DNA from: Streptomyces gossypii
GTDB taxonomy: Bacteria > Actinomycetota > Actinomycetes > Streptomycetales > Streptomycetaceae
DNA: 64,000 bases
Assembly (NCBI RefSeq): GCF_025165795.1
Contig: NZ_JAJAGO010000001.1
Span: 62,001-126,000 of the forward strand
Reading direction: 5' to 3'
Shown: piece by piece, positions 52,617 through 60,931 of the stretch
Position numbering within the stretch: the first letter of the stretch is position 1
Layout of the letters: each line of letters begins with the position of its first letter
Notes under the pieces: generated by a model
What the model was told of the DNA's origin: nothing
The model's input: only the letters and a program-made list of their open reading frames with translations
Databases searched by the model: none
Translations under genes and position numbers: made by a program

Positions 52617-53369
52617 GTGAACTCCTTGGCGCATGAGACCGCGGGCGCGCCCGACGCCTTGCCCCGCCCGGTGATCGGGGTCACCGCGCACTCGGGGCCG
52701 GTGCGGGTGGGGCCCTACGAGACGCACGCGACGTTCGTGCCGCAGCTGTTCATCGACCGCATCGCCGCGGCCGGCTGCACACCGGTGCTGCTGCCGCCGC
52801 TGCCCGGCCTCGAGCACTCGGTGCCCGCGCTGGACGGCCTGATGCTGCTGGCCGGACCGGACCTGGACCCGGGCACCTACGGCGCCCAGCGGCACGCAAG
52901 GACCGTGCGGACCCTGCCCGACCGGGACGCGGCCGAACTCGCCCTGCTGGAGGCGGCCTTGGAGGCGCGGTTGCCGCTGCTGGGCATCTGCCGGGGCCTG
53001 CAGCTGCTCAACGTGCTGCGCGGCGGCACCCTGCACCAGCACCTGCCCGAGATCGTCGGGCACGAGGGCCACTACACCGAGCAGGGGTACCTGCCGCAGG
53101 AGGTGGAGCTGGAGGCGGGCAGCTATGCGGCGAAGGTCCTGGGCGGCAGGGCGGTCGTGCCCTGCCACCACCACCAGGCAGTCGACCGGCTCGGCGAGGG
53201 CCTCACTGTCACCGCCCGGGCCAAGGACGGGACGGTCGAGGCCATCGAGGCCGTCGGCCAGCCCTTCGCGCTGACCGTGCAGTGGCACGCCGAGGAGAGC
53301 GAGGACGACCGCCCCTTCCTCGCCCTGGCCGAGGCCGCCCGGCACACCCGCACCGCCGCCGGCCGGTAG
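52617..53369 (+). CDS. Class I glutamine amidotransferase-like gamma-glutamyl hydrolase (PuuD-like)
   Basis: 250 aa. PRPVIGVTAHSG start, LMLLAGPDLDPGTYG, nucleophile elbow GICRGLQLLNV (Cys), and catalytic His-x-Glu in VQWHAEESEDD. These are the features of gamma-glutamyl-gamma-aminobutyrate hydrolases, which remove a gamma-glutamyl group from amines. GTG 52617 preceded by GCGAGGA. In this locus it may release a gamma-glutamyl-protected amine intermediate. Follows the VOC gene by 213 bases, on the same strand. Confidence 0.88.
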   Translation: MNSLAHETAGAPDALPRPVIGVTAHSGPVRVGPYETHATFVPQLFIDRIAAAGCTPVLLPPLPGLEHSVPALDGLMLLAGPDLDPGTYGAQRHARTVRTLPDRDAAELALLEAALEARLPLLGICRGLQLLNVLRGGTLHQHLPEIVGHEGHYTEQGYLPQEVELEAGSYAAKVLGGRAVVPCHHHQAVDRLGEGLTVTARAKDGTVEAIEAVGQPFALTVQWHAEESEDDRPFLALAEAARHTRTAAGR

Positions 53370-53553
53370 CCCCTCCCCCGCGGCCTGCCCGCCTCCTGGG
53401 CTGCCCGGGACGACGGCCCCGGGCGGGCCGGGGCAGGGGCCGGGGCGCTCCAACGGCGGCGGGCGGGCCCGCGGTTCGCCCCGGCGCCCTCAGCGCGCCG
53501 CACGGGCCCCGTCCCGCCGGGAAGCGCGCTCGCCGGTTCGGGCACGCGGATCG

Positions 53554-53579
53554 GTCACATTCTCCGCGCGGCATCCGTC
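53554..53579 (+). promoter_or_regulatory. ECF41/SigJ-type promoter, site 1
   Basis: GTCACA (53554-53559), 16 bases, CGTC (53576-53579), then AATGCAGTGAC. Matches the TGTCACA-N16-CGTC promoter form of ECF41 sigma factors except for G instead of T at the first base. 117 bases upstream of the AhpD-like gene. Confidence 0.78.
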
Positions 53580-53695
53580 AATGCAGTGACACACCCCTCC
53601 CCCGCCCCGGGGACGGGTGACCTCGCGGCCGGGAGATCGCAAGGCGGGCCTCCCGGCCGGTCCAGACGGCGCAAGACCTGTGGAGGAGAGCAGTC

Positions 53696-54151
53696 GTGGA
53701 AGCACGGATGAAGAACCCGGCGATGATCATTCCGGACGCGATGAAGGCGATTCAGGCCCTCCAGGCGTCCACCCAGGACGGCGGGGTGCCCTCCGCGACG
53801 CTGGGCCTGGTCCATCTGCGCGCCAGCCAGATCAACGGCTGCAGCGTCTGCGTGGACTCGGGCACCGGCTACGCGAAGAAGGCGGGCGAGAGCGACGAGC
53901 GGCTCTTCGCGGTCGCCGCCTGGCGCGACGCCCCCTACTACACCGACGCCGAACGCGCCGCGCTGGCGCTGACCGAGGCCGTCACCCGCCTCAGCGACCG
54001 GTCCGACCCGGTCCCGGACGAGGTGTGGGAGGAGGCGGCCAAGCACTACGACGAGACCGCGCTGGCCGCGCTGCTCCTGTCCATCTCCGCGAGCAACGTC
54101 TTCAACCGCCTCAACGTCGCCACCCGCCAGGTCGCCGGCGCCAAGTGGTGA
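53696..54151 (+). CDS. Carboxymuconolactone-decarboxylase/AhpD-like protein
   Basis: 151 aa. AhpD-type helical core with HLRASQINGCSVCVDSGTGY: redox pair Cys49 and Cys52 and upstream His40, then DAERAALALTEAVTRLSD. Reduces peroxides or serves as a disulfide reductase. The gene is preceded by GGAGGAGAG before GTG 53696. It belongs to the set of genes (carboxymuconolactone decarboxylase, oxidoreductase, epimerase) that ECF41 sigma factors typically control, and has such a promoter at 53554-53579. Confidence 0.92.
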   Translation: MEARMKNPAMIIPDAMKAIQALQASTQDGGVPSATLGLVHLRASQINGCSVCVDSGTGYAKKAGESDERLFAVAAWRDAPYYTDAERAALALTEAVTRLSDRSDPVPDEVWEEAAKHYDETALAALLLSISASNVFNRLNVATRQVAGAKW

Positions 54152-54601
54152 CCACCGCGCGCTGAGAGCAGAGAGCGAGGCCCGGCGGCCCCTGCCGGGC
54201 CCGCTCTCCGCGCGCTCCCGGGCGTGCCGGGGCGGGTGACGGGCCGCCGTTGTCCGTGGCGCCGAAGGGCAGCGCGGTGTCCCCCGCCGGGAGCGGGGGC
54301 CGTGCTGCCCCGCACGGGCACCACACCGGTGACACCGCAAGCCCGCCCAACTCGCCCCCGCACAGCGGTTCGGGCTCACCGCGCCTGCGACGTCGATCAC
54401 CAACGGCCCTGACGGAGCAGGGGAGTTCATCTCCTCGCATGGCCCGGCTGACCGGGACCGGGGACGGACTTCCCCGCGACCCTCACCGAGCCCCGTCTGA
54501 CCGGGTGATCGCCACCTGCGCCGTCCGTCGTGTCCCCTGCACCTGGGCCGGGCAGGCGAAGCCGGGAGGCATCATCCTGACCACGGTCGCAGGGACCCGG
54601 A
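54152..54601. other. 450-base stretch without a recognised feature
   Basis: Several open frames on both strands but none with a plausible ribosome site, domain or codon bias. Nothing structured is seen. Confidence 0.5.
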
Positions 54602-54881
54602 ATGACGGACACCAAACTGGCGAAGGTCACCGCATACGAGGACGGCAGCGCCGAAGGGCGAATCCATCGGCCGCTCCTCCTTCACGCAGGCCCGCTCACA
54701 GGCCCCCAAGCTGGTGTCCGGATGCCTGTCAGCCCGCGTGGCCTACGCCGGCAGCGAGCGTGCAGCCAAGGTGTCCCCCTCCCTGCTGGAAGAGTGGATG
54801 CCGGCCTTCATCGCGCAGCTCGCCGCTCCCGGCGCGCAGTTCACCCGGGCCAAGGACAGCGACGGCACTGCACTGCACTGA
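54602..54881 (+). pseudogene. Small gene with a single-base frameshift
   Basis: Starts MTDTKLAKVTAYEDGSAEG, then the good coding continues in another frame as ESIGRSSFTQARSQAPKLVS through AKDSDGTALH and TGA 54879-54881. Removing one G from the GGG at about 54656-54658 restores a 91-92-aa protein. Could be a true frameshift or a sequence error. Family not recognised. Confidence 0.55.
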
Positions 54882-54927
54882 TGTACGTCTTCGCCCCTGA
54901 GCGGGAGTCGTTCGCTCACTTGCCGCC

Positions 54928-54967
54928 AAGGGCTGTCCCGTGATCCCTGGTGGATCAGCGCGCGGCG
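54928..54967 (+). mobile_element. Solo insertion-sequence end (relic), second copy
   Basis: AAGGGCTGTCCCGTGATCCC, then GGTGGATCAGCGCGCGGCG; close relative of 34586-34621. The following bases (GATGCGGTGCTTCGCAATGC) also look like IS interior, so a little more of the element survives here. No transposase present. Confidence 0.6.
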
Positions 54968-55208
54968 TCAGATGCGGTGCTTCGCAATGCGATGGCTCGG
55001 CGGGTTCCTCACGGTCTCAGCAGCTTCAGCGACACGTAGTCGTTGCCCACCCAAGGTGCATGCTCGGTCAAGCATCTAGTCGGCGGAAGGCGACCGCGAC
55101 ACACAAGTCCGAAAAGCTTGTCTATGCAATGTGAAACCCGGACGCACCGGGGTGCGTCCGGGGGCGCCCCGCCGTGGCGCGGCGGTCTGCGGCGGGGGCG
55201 GCCGGGCG

Positions 55209-55658
55209 TCAGCCGTGCGCTCCGCGCAGGGCCTGGACGGTGGGGCCGAGGTCGGGGTCGGAGGTGAAGGTGTTCAGGGTGGAGGAGAGGACCTCCGCGT
55301 AGGTGGCCCTAGCGTCCTGGTAGCGCTGCCGCCCTTGGTCGGTGATGACCGCGTAGACGCCGCGCTTGTCCGCCGGGCACAGGTCCTTGTAGGCGAATCC
55401 GGCGGTCTCCAGCCGTCCCACCAGGCGGGTTACGGAGGACTGGCCGAGGCCGACCTTGCCGGCCAGGTCCTGCATGCGCAGCTCGCTCGTTGCGGAGTGG
55501 TCGAGGTGCTCCAGGGAGCGGAACTCGGAGAGGCCGATCCCGTGGCGGTGCTGCAGGGCCTGGGTGAGCTCGCGCTCCACGTGTGCGTGGAGCGCGAGGG
55601 CGCGGTTCCAGACCGCCTGGTCGGAGCTGCGTGAGGCGGTGGGGTGCGACGTGGTCAC
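55209..55658 (-). CDS. MarR-family transcriptional regulator
   Basis: 149 aa. Winged helix with LSEFRSLEHLDHSATSELRM, DLAGKVGLGQSSVTRLVGRL and the DKRGVYAVITDQGRQR wing. GTG 55658 preceded by AAGGAGA. Divergent from the SMR transporter pair at 56027, which it likely represses, with two TTGCATG-containing repeats between them. Confidence 0.93.
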   Translation of the reverse strand: MTTSHPTASRSSDQAVWNRALALHAHVERELTQALQHRHGIGLSEFRSLEHLDHSATSELRMQDLAGKVGLGQSSVTRLVGRLETAGFAYKDLCPADKRGVYAVITDQGRQRYQDARATYAEVLSSTLNTFTSDPDLGPTVQALRGAHG

Positions 55659-55694
55659 GGGCGTCTCCTTCGGGGCTGGTGTTTGACAACAAGA

Positions 55695-55776
55695 TACATG
55701 CTCATGCAAGCTCTTGCTGTTCCCACCGCCTCCCCGGGAGCCGACTCGGGGTGAGTTTGTTTGCATGTACAAGCAA
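55695..55776. promoter_or_regulatory. Paired MarR-type operator candidates
   Basis: TTGCATGTACAAGCAA (55761-55776), symmetric at 14 of 16 positions, and a related TACATGCTCATGCAA (55695-55709) lie in the 55659-56026 gap between the MarR and SMR genes. Confidence 0.5.
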
Positions 55777-56026
55777 TAGTCATGGAGGTCTCGTGTTCCC
55801 AGTGCCGCCGCGCCACACGCCGCGTCCGACGACAGCTGACGCCGCACATCCCGGTTCACAGCCCTCTCCTGCGCCCGGCAGGGGCCCCGCGACGGCGGCA
55901 CCTCTTGACGCATCACCGGCCGGATTTGCAGTGCACGCGAGGTAGTCACCCCTCGCGCCCCGCCCCCAGCCCCCTCTGCGTGGCCAACCCGGAAGGCGCG
56001 GCCGTCAATGGATAAGGACTCTCCTC

Positions 56027-56347
56027 ATGCACTGGCTCTACCTCACCGTCGCCATCGCCTTCGAGATCGTCGTCGCGATCGCCGCAGGCAAGGCCGCAGG
56101 CTTCACCAACCGCAAGTGGACGGCCATAACCCTCGCCAGCGGTGCCACTGCCACCTACTTCCTCAGCAGGGCCCTGCTGACCTTCAACGTCGGCGTCGGA
56201 TACGCCCTGTGGACCTCGGTCGCCGGCGTCGGCATCACCCTCCTGGGCGCTCTGCTGTTCGGCCAGCGCCTCACCTGGCGCAAGGCGCTGGGCGTCGCCG
56301 CCGTCATCGCCGGGGTCGTCGGCCTCCAGCTCAGCGGCGCAGCCTGA
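56027..56347 (+). CDS. Small multidrug resistance (SMR) transporter subunit 1
   Basis: 106 aa, four transmembrane helices. LTVAIAFEIVVAIAAGKAAG carries the membrane-embedded Glu13 essential for proton/drug exchange, and helix 4 ends AGVVGLQLS. The second SMR gene follows 53 bases on, the arrangement of paired SMR heterodimers such as EbrAB and YkkCD. Exports cationic compounds in the cytoplasmic membrane. Confidence 0.92.
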   Translation: MHWLYLTVAIAFEIVVAIAAGKAAGFTNRKWTAITLASGATATYFLSRALLTFNVGVGYALWTSVAGVGITLLGALLFGQRLTWRKALGVAAVIAGVVGLQLSGAA

Positions 56348-56400
56348 CCCCGCCCGACCCGCCTGCCCACACCCCATCCTCGCGAAAGGACTCTGCAGAG

Positions 56401-56802
56401 ATGTCTTCGAGCAACCGTTCCGCAGCGAACTCCTGGCTCATGCTCCTCCTCGCCGGGGCGTTCGAGATCGTCTACGCACTCGCGGTCGGCGGAAGCCACG
56501 GCTTCACCGTCCTGACCTGGTCACTGCTCGCCGTCGTCTTCTTCCTGCTGACCCTGTGGGCGCTGAGCGTCGCACTGCGCACCATCGACGTCGGCGTCGG
56601 CTACGCCGTCTGGGCAGGAATCGGGGCGGTCGGAGCAGCGGCGCTGGGCCCCGTCTTCTTCGACGAGGGCCTCACCCTCGTCCAGTCCCTGTGGCTCGGC
56701 CTCATCATCATCGGCGTCGTCTGGCTCAAGCTCGCCGACAGGCTGGACACCGCCGAGGAACCTCTCGACCAGCTCCGGCACGCCCAGGCCGTCAGCGCCT
56801 GA
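56401..56802 (+). CDS. Small multidrug resistance (SMR) transporter subunit 2
   Basis: 133 aa, four transmembrane helices plus a 25-residue hydrophilic tail. The embedded Glu is in LLAGAFEIVYALAVG, helix 3 has TIDVGVGYAVWAGIGAVGAA as in SugE/EmrE members. Longer than subunit 1, matching the asymmetric pairs of heterodimeric SMR pumps. ATG 56401 preceded by AAAGGA. Confidence 0.92.
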   Translation: MSSSNRSAANSWLMLLLAGAFEIVYALAVGGSHGFTVLTWSLLAVVFFLLTLWALSVALRTIDVGVGYAVWAGIGAVGAAALGPVFFDEGLTLVQSLWLGLIIIGVVWLKLADRLDTAEEPLDQLRHAQAVSA

Positions 56803-57117
56803 TGACGCCGCGCGGCACACCCGGGCGGCCCCCGTCCGAGACGGCGGGCCGCCCGGGTGCCCGCTCGTGGGGTTGGTACCGCTGTTTCCAGCGAGAGGCC
56901 CCTGGGTTCACGGGGAAGTTGCCGGGCCGGCTTCGAGGGGTGGGTGCGTGGAGTCCGCGCAGCGGAGGACGGCCGGCCGGGAAACCGATCGACCAGGCTC
57001 AGGGGAACTCACGGGATAGCGCACAGTGCGGGTTCTTCACGCGCGCTCAGTTGGCCGCGGCGAAGGGTTCGCCTCACGGCGACAGTGCGTGTCCGACGCC
57101 GTCCACAAACCCGGGAC

Positions 57118-57214
57118 AACTGGTGCTGCGGCATGGCCGCGGGCGGATCTGGAGCTGACCCTGTCACCGCCCAAGCGCGGGTGCTGCACGCCCGGTTCTC
57201 CCGCGCGCTGAGCC
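57118..57214 (+). pseudogene. Decayed copy of the duplicated-domain module of the 10021 gene
   Basis: With two frame changes it reads LVLRHGR, ADLELTLSPP, VLHARFSRAL, matching LRLCRDG, ADLNLSLSPAEAE, LHAQCSRAL of 10021-10494. The 56803-57389 gap shows no other gene. Confidence 0.5.
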
Positions 57215-57389
57215 GCACACGCGCACCGCTGCCGCCCCCGGGGGTGCGGGTGCGCGGCGCGTGCGCGGCGCGCCCTGTGGGCCGGGTCCCGCCCCTCCCC
57301 CCGGGGGGCGGTGAAGCGCCCGCACGCGGGCGTCCCGACCGGCGGCCCCGGGCCGTGGCACACGCGGCAGCCGAGGAGCGCGCCGGTCT

Positions 57390-57442
57390 GCGTGACCCGG
57401 CCTGGTGCTTCGTCAGGCAGCACTAGCCAGGCCGGGTCACGC
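57390..57442 (-). terminator. Terminator overlapping the NmrA-like gene stop
   Basis: Perfect 16-bp arms GCGTGACCCGGCCTGG (57390-57405) and complement (57427-57442) with an inner TGCT/AGCA pair. The right arm covers the stop codon at 57437. Confidence 0.75.
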
Positions 57443-58216
57443 GGACTTGAGCTTCTTGTGCAGGAACTCCTCCCAGGTGCCCTTGCCCTGGTGTTCCGGG
57501 GAGAGGTCCCCCTCGGGGACCATGAGGCCGCCGGCGCGGATCTTGCCGAGGCCGGGCATCCATACCGGCATGACCTTCCTGCGCCGGTTGGTGATCCTCA
57601 TGTACTCGCGGATCAGTTCGACCGCGTCGGTCGCGCGGGGTCCGGCCATGTCGGGTACCCGGCCCGCCGGTTCGCCCAGGGTCAGTTCCACCAGGCGGGC
57701 GGCGACCTCGTCGGGGTCGACGGGCTGGACCCGGAAGCCGGAGGGGATGGGTGCCAGCGGCATCTTCGCCACCTTCTGGGCGCCCTTGAGGAGCAGGTCG
57801 TAGAACTGGGTGATGCGCAGCATCGTCCAGGGCAGCCCGGAGTCGGCGACGACGCCCTCGGAGGCGAGTTTCGTGCCGAAGTAGCCGAAGGTGACGAGGT
57901 CGACGCCGACGATCGAGGTGTAGACCAGGTGGGGTGATCCGCCGGAGCGGGAGGCGGCCTGCATGAGGTTGCGGGTCGCCTCGGCGTCGCCCTTGGAGGC
58001 GCTGGCGCAGTGGACGATGGTGGTGGCTCCCTCGACGGCGGCGTCCAGTCCCTGGCCCTTGGCGAGGTCGCCGGTCACGAACCGGACGCCGTCGCGGTCC
58101 TGGTGGCTGCCGCGGGTCAGTACCCGTATGTCCTTGCAGCCGGCCTCCCGCAGGCGCGGGACGAAGAGCTGTCCCAGGGTGCCGGTGCCTCCGGTGACCA
58201 GGATGGTCGACGTCAT
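57437..58216 (-). CDS. NmrA-like NAD(P)-binding oxidoreductase/epimerase
   Basis: 259 aa. Rossmann motif ILVTGGTGTLGQLFVPRL (residues 5-22), Arg-rich strand 2 (RVLTRGSHQDR), IVHCASASKG, then YTSIVGVDLV where an SDR Tyr-Lys pair is absent, as in atypical NmrA-type proteins. ATG 58216 follows GAGGAGGAAAA. An ECF41-type promoter sits 85 bases upstream. It is the epimerase/oxidoreductase-type partner expected in an ECF41 regulon. Confidence 0.9.
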   Translation of the reverse strand: MTSTILVTGGTGTLGQLFVPRLREAGCKDIRVLTRGSHQDRDGVRFVTGDLAKGQGLDAAVEGATTIVHCASASKGDAEATRNLMQAASRSGGSPHLVYTSIVGVDLVTFGYFGTKLASEGVVADSGLPWTMLRITQFYDLLLKGAQKVAKMPLAPIPSGFRVQPVDPDEVAARLVELTLGEPAGRVPDMAGPRATDAVELIREYMRITNRRRKVMPVWMPGLGKIRAGGLMVPEGDLSPEHQGKGTWEEFLHKKLKSA

Positions 58217-58300
58217 GTTTTCCTCCTCGCCCGGCGTCGTGGCGACCGCACGGGATGTCGTTTCTTTACCGTGTCCATAGGTTTTCTTTGTCACCGCTAT

Positions 58301-58326
58301 GACGGGTGGCGGTGGAGGAATGTGAC
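58301..58326 (-). promoter_or_regulatory. ECF41/SigJ-type promoter, site 2
   Basis: Minus strand GTCACA-N16-CGTC followed by ATAGCGGTGAC, the last element echoing sites 1 and 3. Drives the NmrA-like gene. Confidence 0.78.
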
Positions 58327-58353
58327 CGGCGGGGCGGTGGCCGCCCCGTTCGG

Positions 58354-58385
58354 GGGCGCGGCCCGCACGGTGGCGGGCCGCGCCC
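58354..58385 (-). terminator. Terminator after MMPL gene
   Basis: Perfect 13-bp arms GGGCGCGGCCCGC (58354-58366) and complement (58373-58385) with a 6-base loop. Confidence 0.75.
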
Positions 58386-58409
58386 GGGGGCCCGGTGGCG
58401 CCGGGCGCC

Positions 58410-60593
58410 TCAGCCGCCCAGGCGGGCGGGCTGGGCGGGCGGGCTCACCGGTTGCTCCGAGGGGGCCTCGGGGTGGCCGGGGCGCCAGATGCGGGGGCCC
58501 ACCTCCAGGGCGAGGGCGGGGATGAGCAGGCTTCGTACCAAGAAGGTGTCCAGGAGTACGCCGACGGCCACCAGGAGGCCCTGCTGCAGGGACGCCACGG
58601 TCGGGATGACGGCCAGGACGCAGAAGGTGGCGGCCAGGACCAGGCCCGCGGAGGTGATGACCCCTCCGGTGACGGTCAGCCCGGTCAGGATGCCCTCGCG
58701 GTGCCCGCGCCGGGCGACCTCCTCGCGGGCGCGGGTCATCAGGAAGATCGTGTAGTCGACTCCCAGGGCGACCAGGAAGAGGAAGCCGAACAGGAGCAGT
58801 CCGCGGTCGATGCGGGGGTAGCCCAGCGCGTGGAAGAGCAGTGCCGCGGTGCCCACCGCGGCGCCGTAGGACAGGACGACCGACAGCAGCAGGAGGATCG
58901 GGGCGACCAGGGCGCGCAGCAGCACGATCAGCATGAGCAGGACGACGCCCAGGATGAGGGGGATCAGCAGGATCTCCTCCTTTGTCTGGGCGTCGGAGGT
59001 GTCGAGTTTGACGGCGGTCTGGCCGCCGACCAGCGCGGAGGCGGCTTCGCCTTCCGCGTCGCCCAGGGCGGTGCGCATGCGCTCCACCGTCTCGCGGGCG
59101 GCGCCGGTGTCCGGTGCGGCGTCCAGGACGACGCTGATGTGGGCCCAGCCGCCGGCGACGGCGGGCGGGCCCGTCTGCGAGACGCCGGGGACGCCCTTGA
59201 GTGCGGCCAGGGCGGCCTCGCGGCCCTGGGAGGGGACGTAGACGTCGGCGGGGCTGGAGGAGCCGGCGGGGAAGTGGCGGGCCAGGAGTTTCTGGCCCTC
59301 CACGGAGTCGACGCTCTGGGTGAACTGCTCTTCTTGGGTCTGCCCGGTGGACAAGGTGGTCGAGCCCAGGGCGAGAGCGGCCAGCACGAGGGCGGTCGCG
59401 ATCCAGATCTGGCGGGGCCTGGCCTGGACGAAGGCGGCGACGCGCCGCCAGATGCCGTGGTCCTTGCCGGTGTCCGCGCCGTGCTGGGCGGCGGTGTATC
59501 GGGGGATGAAGGGCCAGAACGCCCAGCGGCCGAGGATGACCAGGAAGGCGGGCAGCAGGGAGGTCATGGCCAAGAAGGTGACGGCGACGCCGATGGCCAC
59601 CACCGGTCCCAGGCCCTGGGTGGAGTTCATGCTGCCGAAGACCAGGCACAAGGTGGCCAGGCCCACGGTCGCGGCGGAGGCGGCGATCGCCGGGAGGCAG
59701 CGGGCCAGGGCGTAGGCCATCGCCTCGTGGCGGTCTTGGTGGCGGTGCAGTTCCTCGCGGTAGCGGGCGATGAGCAGCAGTGCGTAGTCGGTGCCCACTC
59801 CCAGGACCAGGATGGTCAGGACGTAGGCGCTCTGTCCGTCGACGACCAGGCCGGCGTGTTTGGCCAGCAGGTAGACCACCGCGCTGGCGATCTGGCTGGC
59901 CAGTCCCACCGACAGCAGCGGGATCAGCCACAGGACGGGGCTGCGGTAGATGACCAGGAGGAAGAGGGCGACCAGGGCGAGGGTGACGGTCAGGAGGGTG
60001 GTGTCCATCCCGGAGTAGATGTCGATGAAGTCGGCGATGTTGCCCGCCTCACCGGCGATCTTGATGTCGAGTCCGGCGGGGGCGTCCTTCTCGGCCGCCT
60101 CGCGCAGGGCCTCCACTCCGTCGCCCAGGACGCTGTTGTCGCTGTGGTCGGTGTGCAGGGGGACGGTGAGGAAGGCGGCCTTGCCGTCGGTGGCGGCGGA
60201 GGCGGAGGGGATGTCCGCGGCGACCGCCTGATGGGAGGTCAGTAAGGAGCGGTCGGCGGCGATCTTGTCCTGGTCGGCGGCGGTCAGCCCGCCCTGGCGG
60301 GCGTAGACGACGACGGCGTCGGTGACGTTCTTGTCGTCGAAGTGCTCTTCGGCGATGTCCACGGCCCGGGTGGACTGGGCGTCGGAGGGCAGCCAGGTGG
60401 CGGGTTCGTTGTTCTGTACGTCGCCGATCTTGGCGGCCAGTGAGCCGCCGAAGCTGATGAGCAGCACCCACAGGACGAGCACGGCCCATTTGGAGCGCCG
60501 GCCGGAGACGAGGCGGGCGTAGCGGTGGAAGAAGGAGGTGCCTGGTGGCGGCGGGGCGGTGGCTGGCGCCGGTGCGGGAGGCTGCGTCGTCAT
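58410..60593 (-). CDS. MMPL-family RND-type exporter
   Basis: 727 aa with about 12 transmembrane helices in two repeats of one helix, a large extracytoplasmic loop and five helices. Proton-relay Asp pairs lie in GVGTDYALLLIARYREEL and ALGVDYTIFLMTRAREEV. Related to ActII-3-like exporters of actinomycete products. Initiates at 60593 with a proline/alanine-rich N-terminus. Its upstream region (60594-60931) carries an ECF41-type promoter. Likely exports the locus product or a lipid-linked form of it. Confidence 0.95.
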   Translation of the reverse strand: MTTQPPAPAPATAPPPPGTSFFHRYARLVSGRRSKWAVLVLWVLLISFGGSLAAKIGDVQNNEPATWLPSDAQSTRAVDIAEEHFDDKNVTDAVVVYARQGGLTAADQDKIAADRSLLTSHQAVAADIPSASAATDGKAAFLTVPLHTDHSDNSVLGDGVEALREAAEKDAPAGLDIKIAGEAGNIADFIDIYSGMDTTLLTVTLALVALFLLVIYRSPVLWLIPLLSVGLASQIASAVVYLLAKHAGLVVDGQSAYVLTILVLGVGTDYALLLIARYREELHRHQDRHEAMAYALARCLPAIAASAATVGLATLCLVFGSMNSTQGLGPVVAIGVAVTFLAMTSLLPAFLVILGRWAFWPFIPRYTAAQHGADTGKDHGIWRRVAAFVQARPRQIWIATALVLAALALGSTTLSTGQTQEEQFTQSVDSVEGQKLLARHFPAGSSSPADVYVPSQGREAALAALKGVPGVSQTGPPAVAGGWAHISVVLDAAPDTGAARETVERMRTALGDAEGEAASALVGGQTAVKLDTSDAQTKEEILLIPLILGVVLLMLIVLLRALVAPILLLLSVVLSYGAAVGTAALLFHALGYPRIDRGLLLFGFLFLVALGVDYTIFLMTRAREEVARRGHREGILTGLTVTGGVITSAGLVLAATFCVLAVIPTVASLQQGLLVAVGVLLDTFLVRSLLIPALALEVGPRIWRPGHPEAPSEQPVSPPAQPARLGG

Positions 60594-60778
60594 GGGCTGC
60601 TCGCTAGGGTCTTGGGAGCCTGGTGCTCAGGGCTCGTGTCCGGCTCGCGGGTGTGGCGCGGGGCTGCTCCCGGCGTTCGGTTCTCACCGGGCCGCGAGGT
60701 GTTCGGCGGCCCGGCGGCGGTGCGCCCGCGGCACGCCGCCTCCTGTTTCTTCCTCGTGCCGGGCGGCGTCACTGCTAT

Positions 60779-60804
60779 GACGGATGGCGGCCGCGGGATG
60801 TGAC
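60779..60804 (-). promoter_or_regulatory. ECF41/SigJ-type promoter, site 3
   Basis: Minus strand GTCACA-N16-CGTC followed by ATAGCAGTGAC; 186 bases upstream of the MMPL gene. Confidence 0.78.
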
Positions 60805-60834
60805 GGCGCGCGGCTCCCGGGGGTGAGGGGCGGG

Positions 60835-60886
60835 GCGAAGGGGCATGGCGAAGGGGCATGGCGAAGGGGCATGGCGAAGGGGCGTG
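60835..60886. repeat. Tandem 13-bp repeat
   Basis: Three exact units GCGAAGGGGCATG plus a fourth diverged one that merges into the multicopper-oxidase terminator. Confidence 0.85.
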
Positions 60887-60911
60887 CCCGGGTGGGTCCC
60901 GGGCACGCCCC
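60879..60911 (-). terminator. Terminator after multicopper oxidase gene
   Basis: Perfect 14-bp arms GGGGCGTGCCCGGG (60879-60892) and complement (60898-60911), loop of 5, about 20 bases past the stop. Confidence 0.85.
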
Positions 60912-60931
60912 CTGCTGCGGTGGTGCTGAGG

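Noticed and set aside
58395..60245. 616-codon plus-strand frame
   Set aside because: Antisense to the MMPL transporter, whose membrane helices are plain; repetitive Gly/Gln composition.
60835..60886. Possible iteron-type origin or operator array
   Set aside because: Only three perfect 13-bp units without AT-rich region, DnaA boxes or replication gene.
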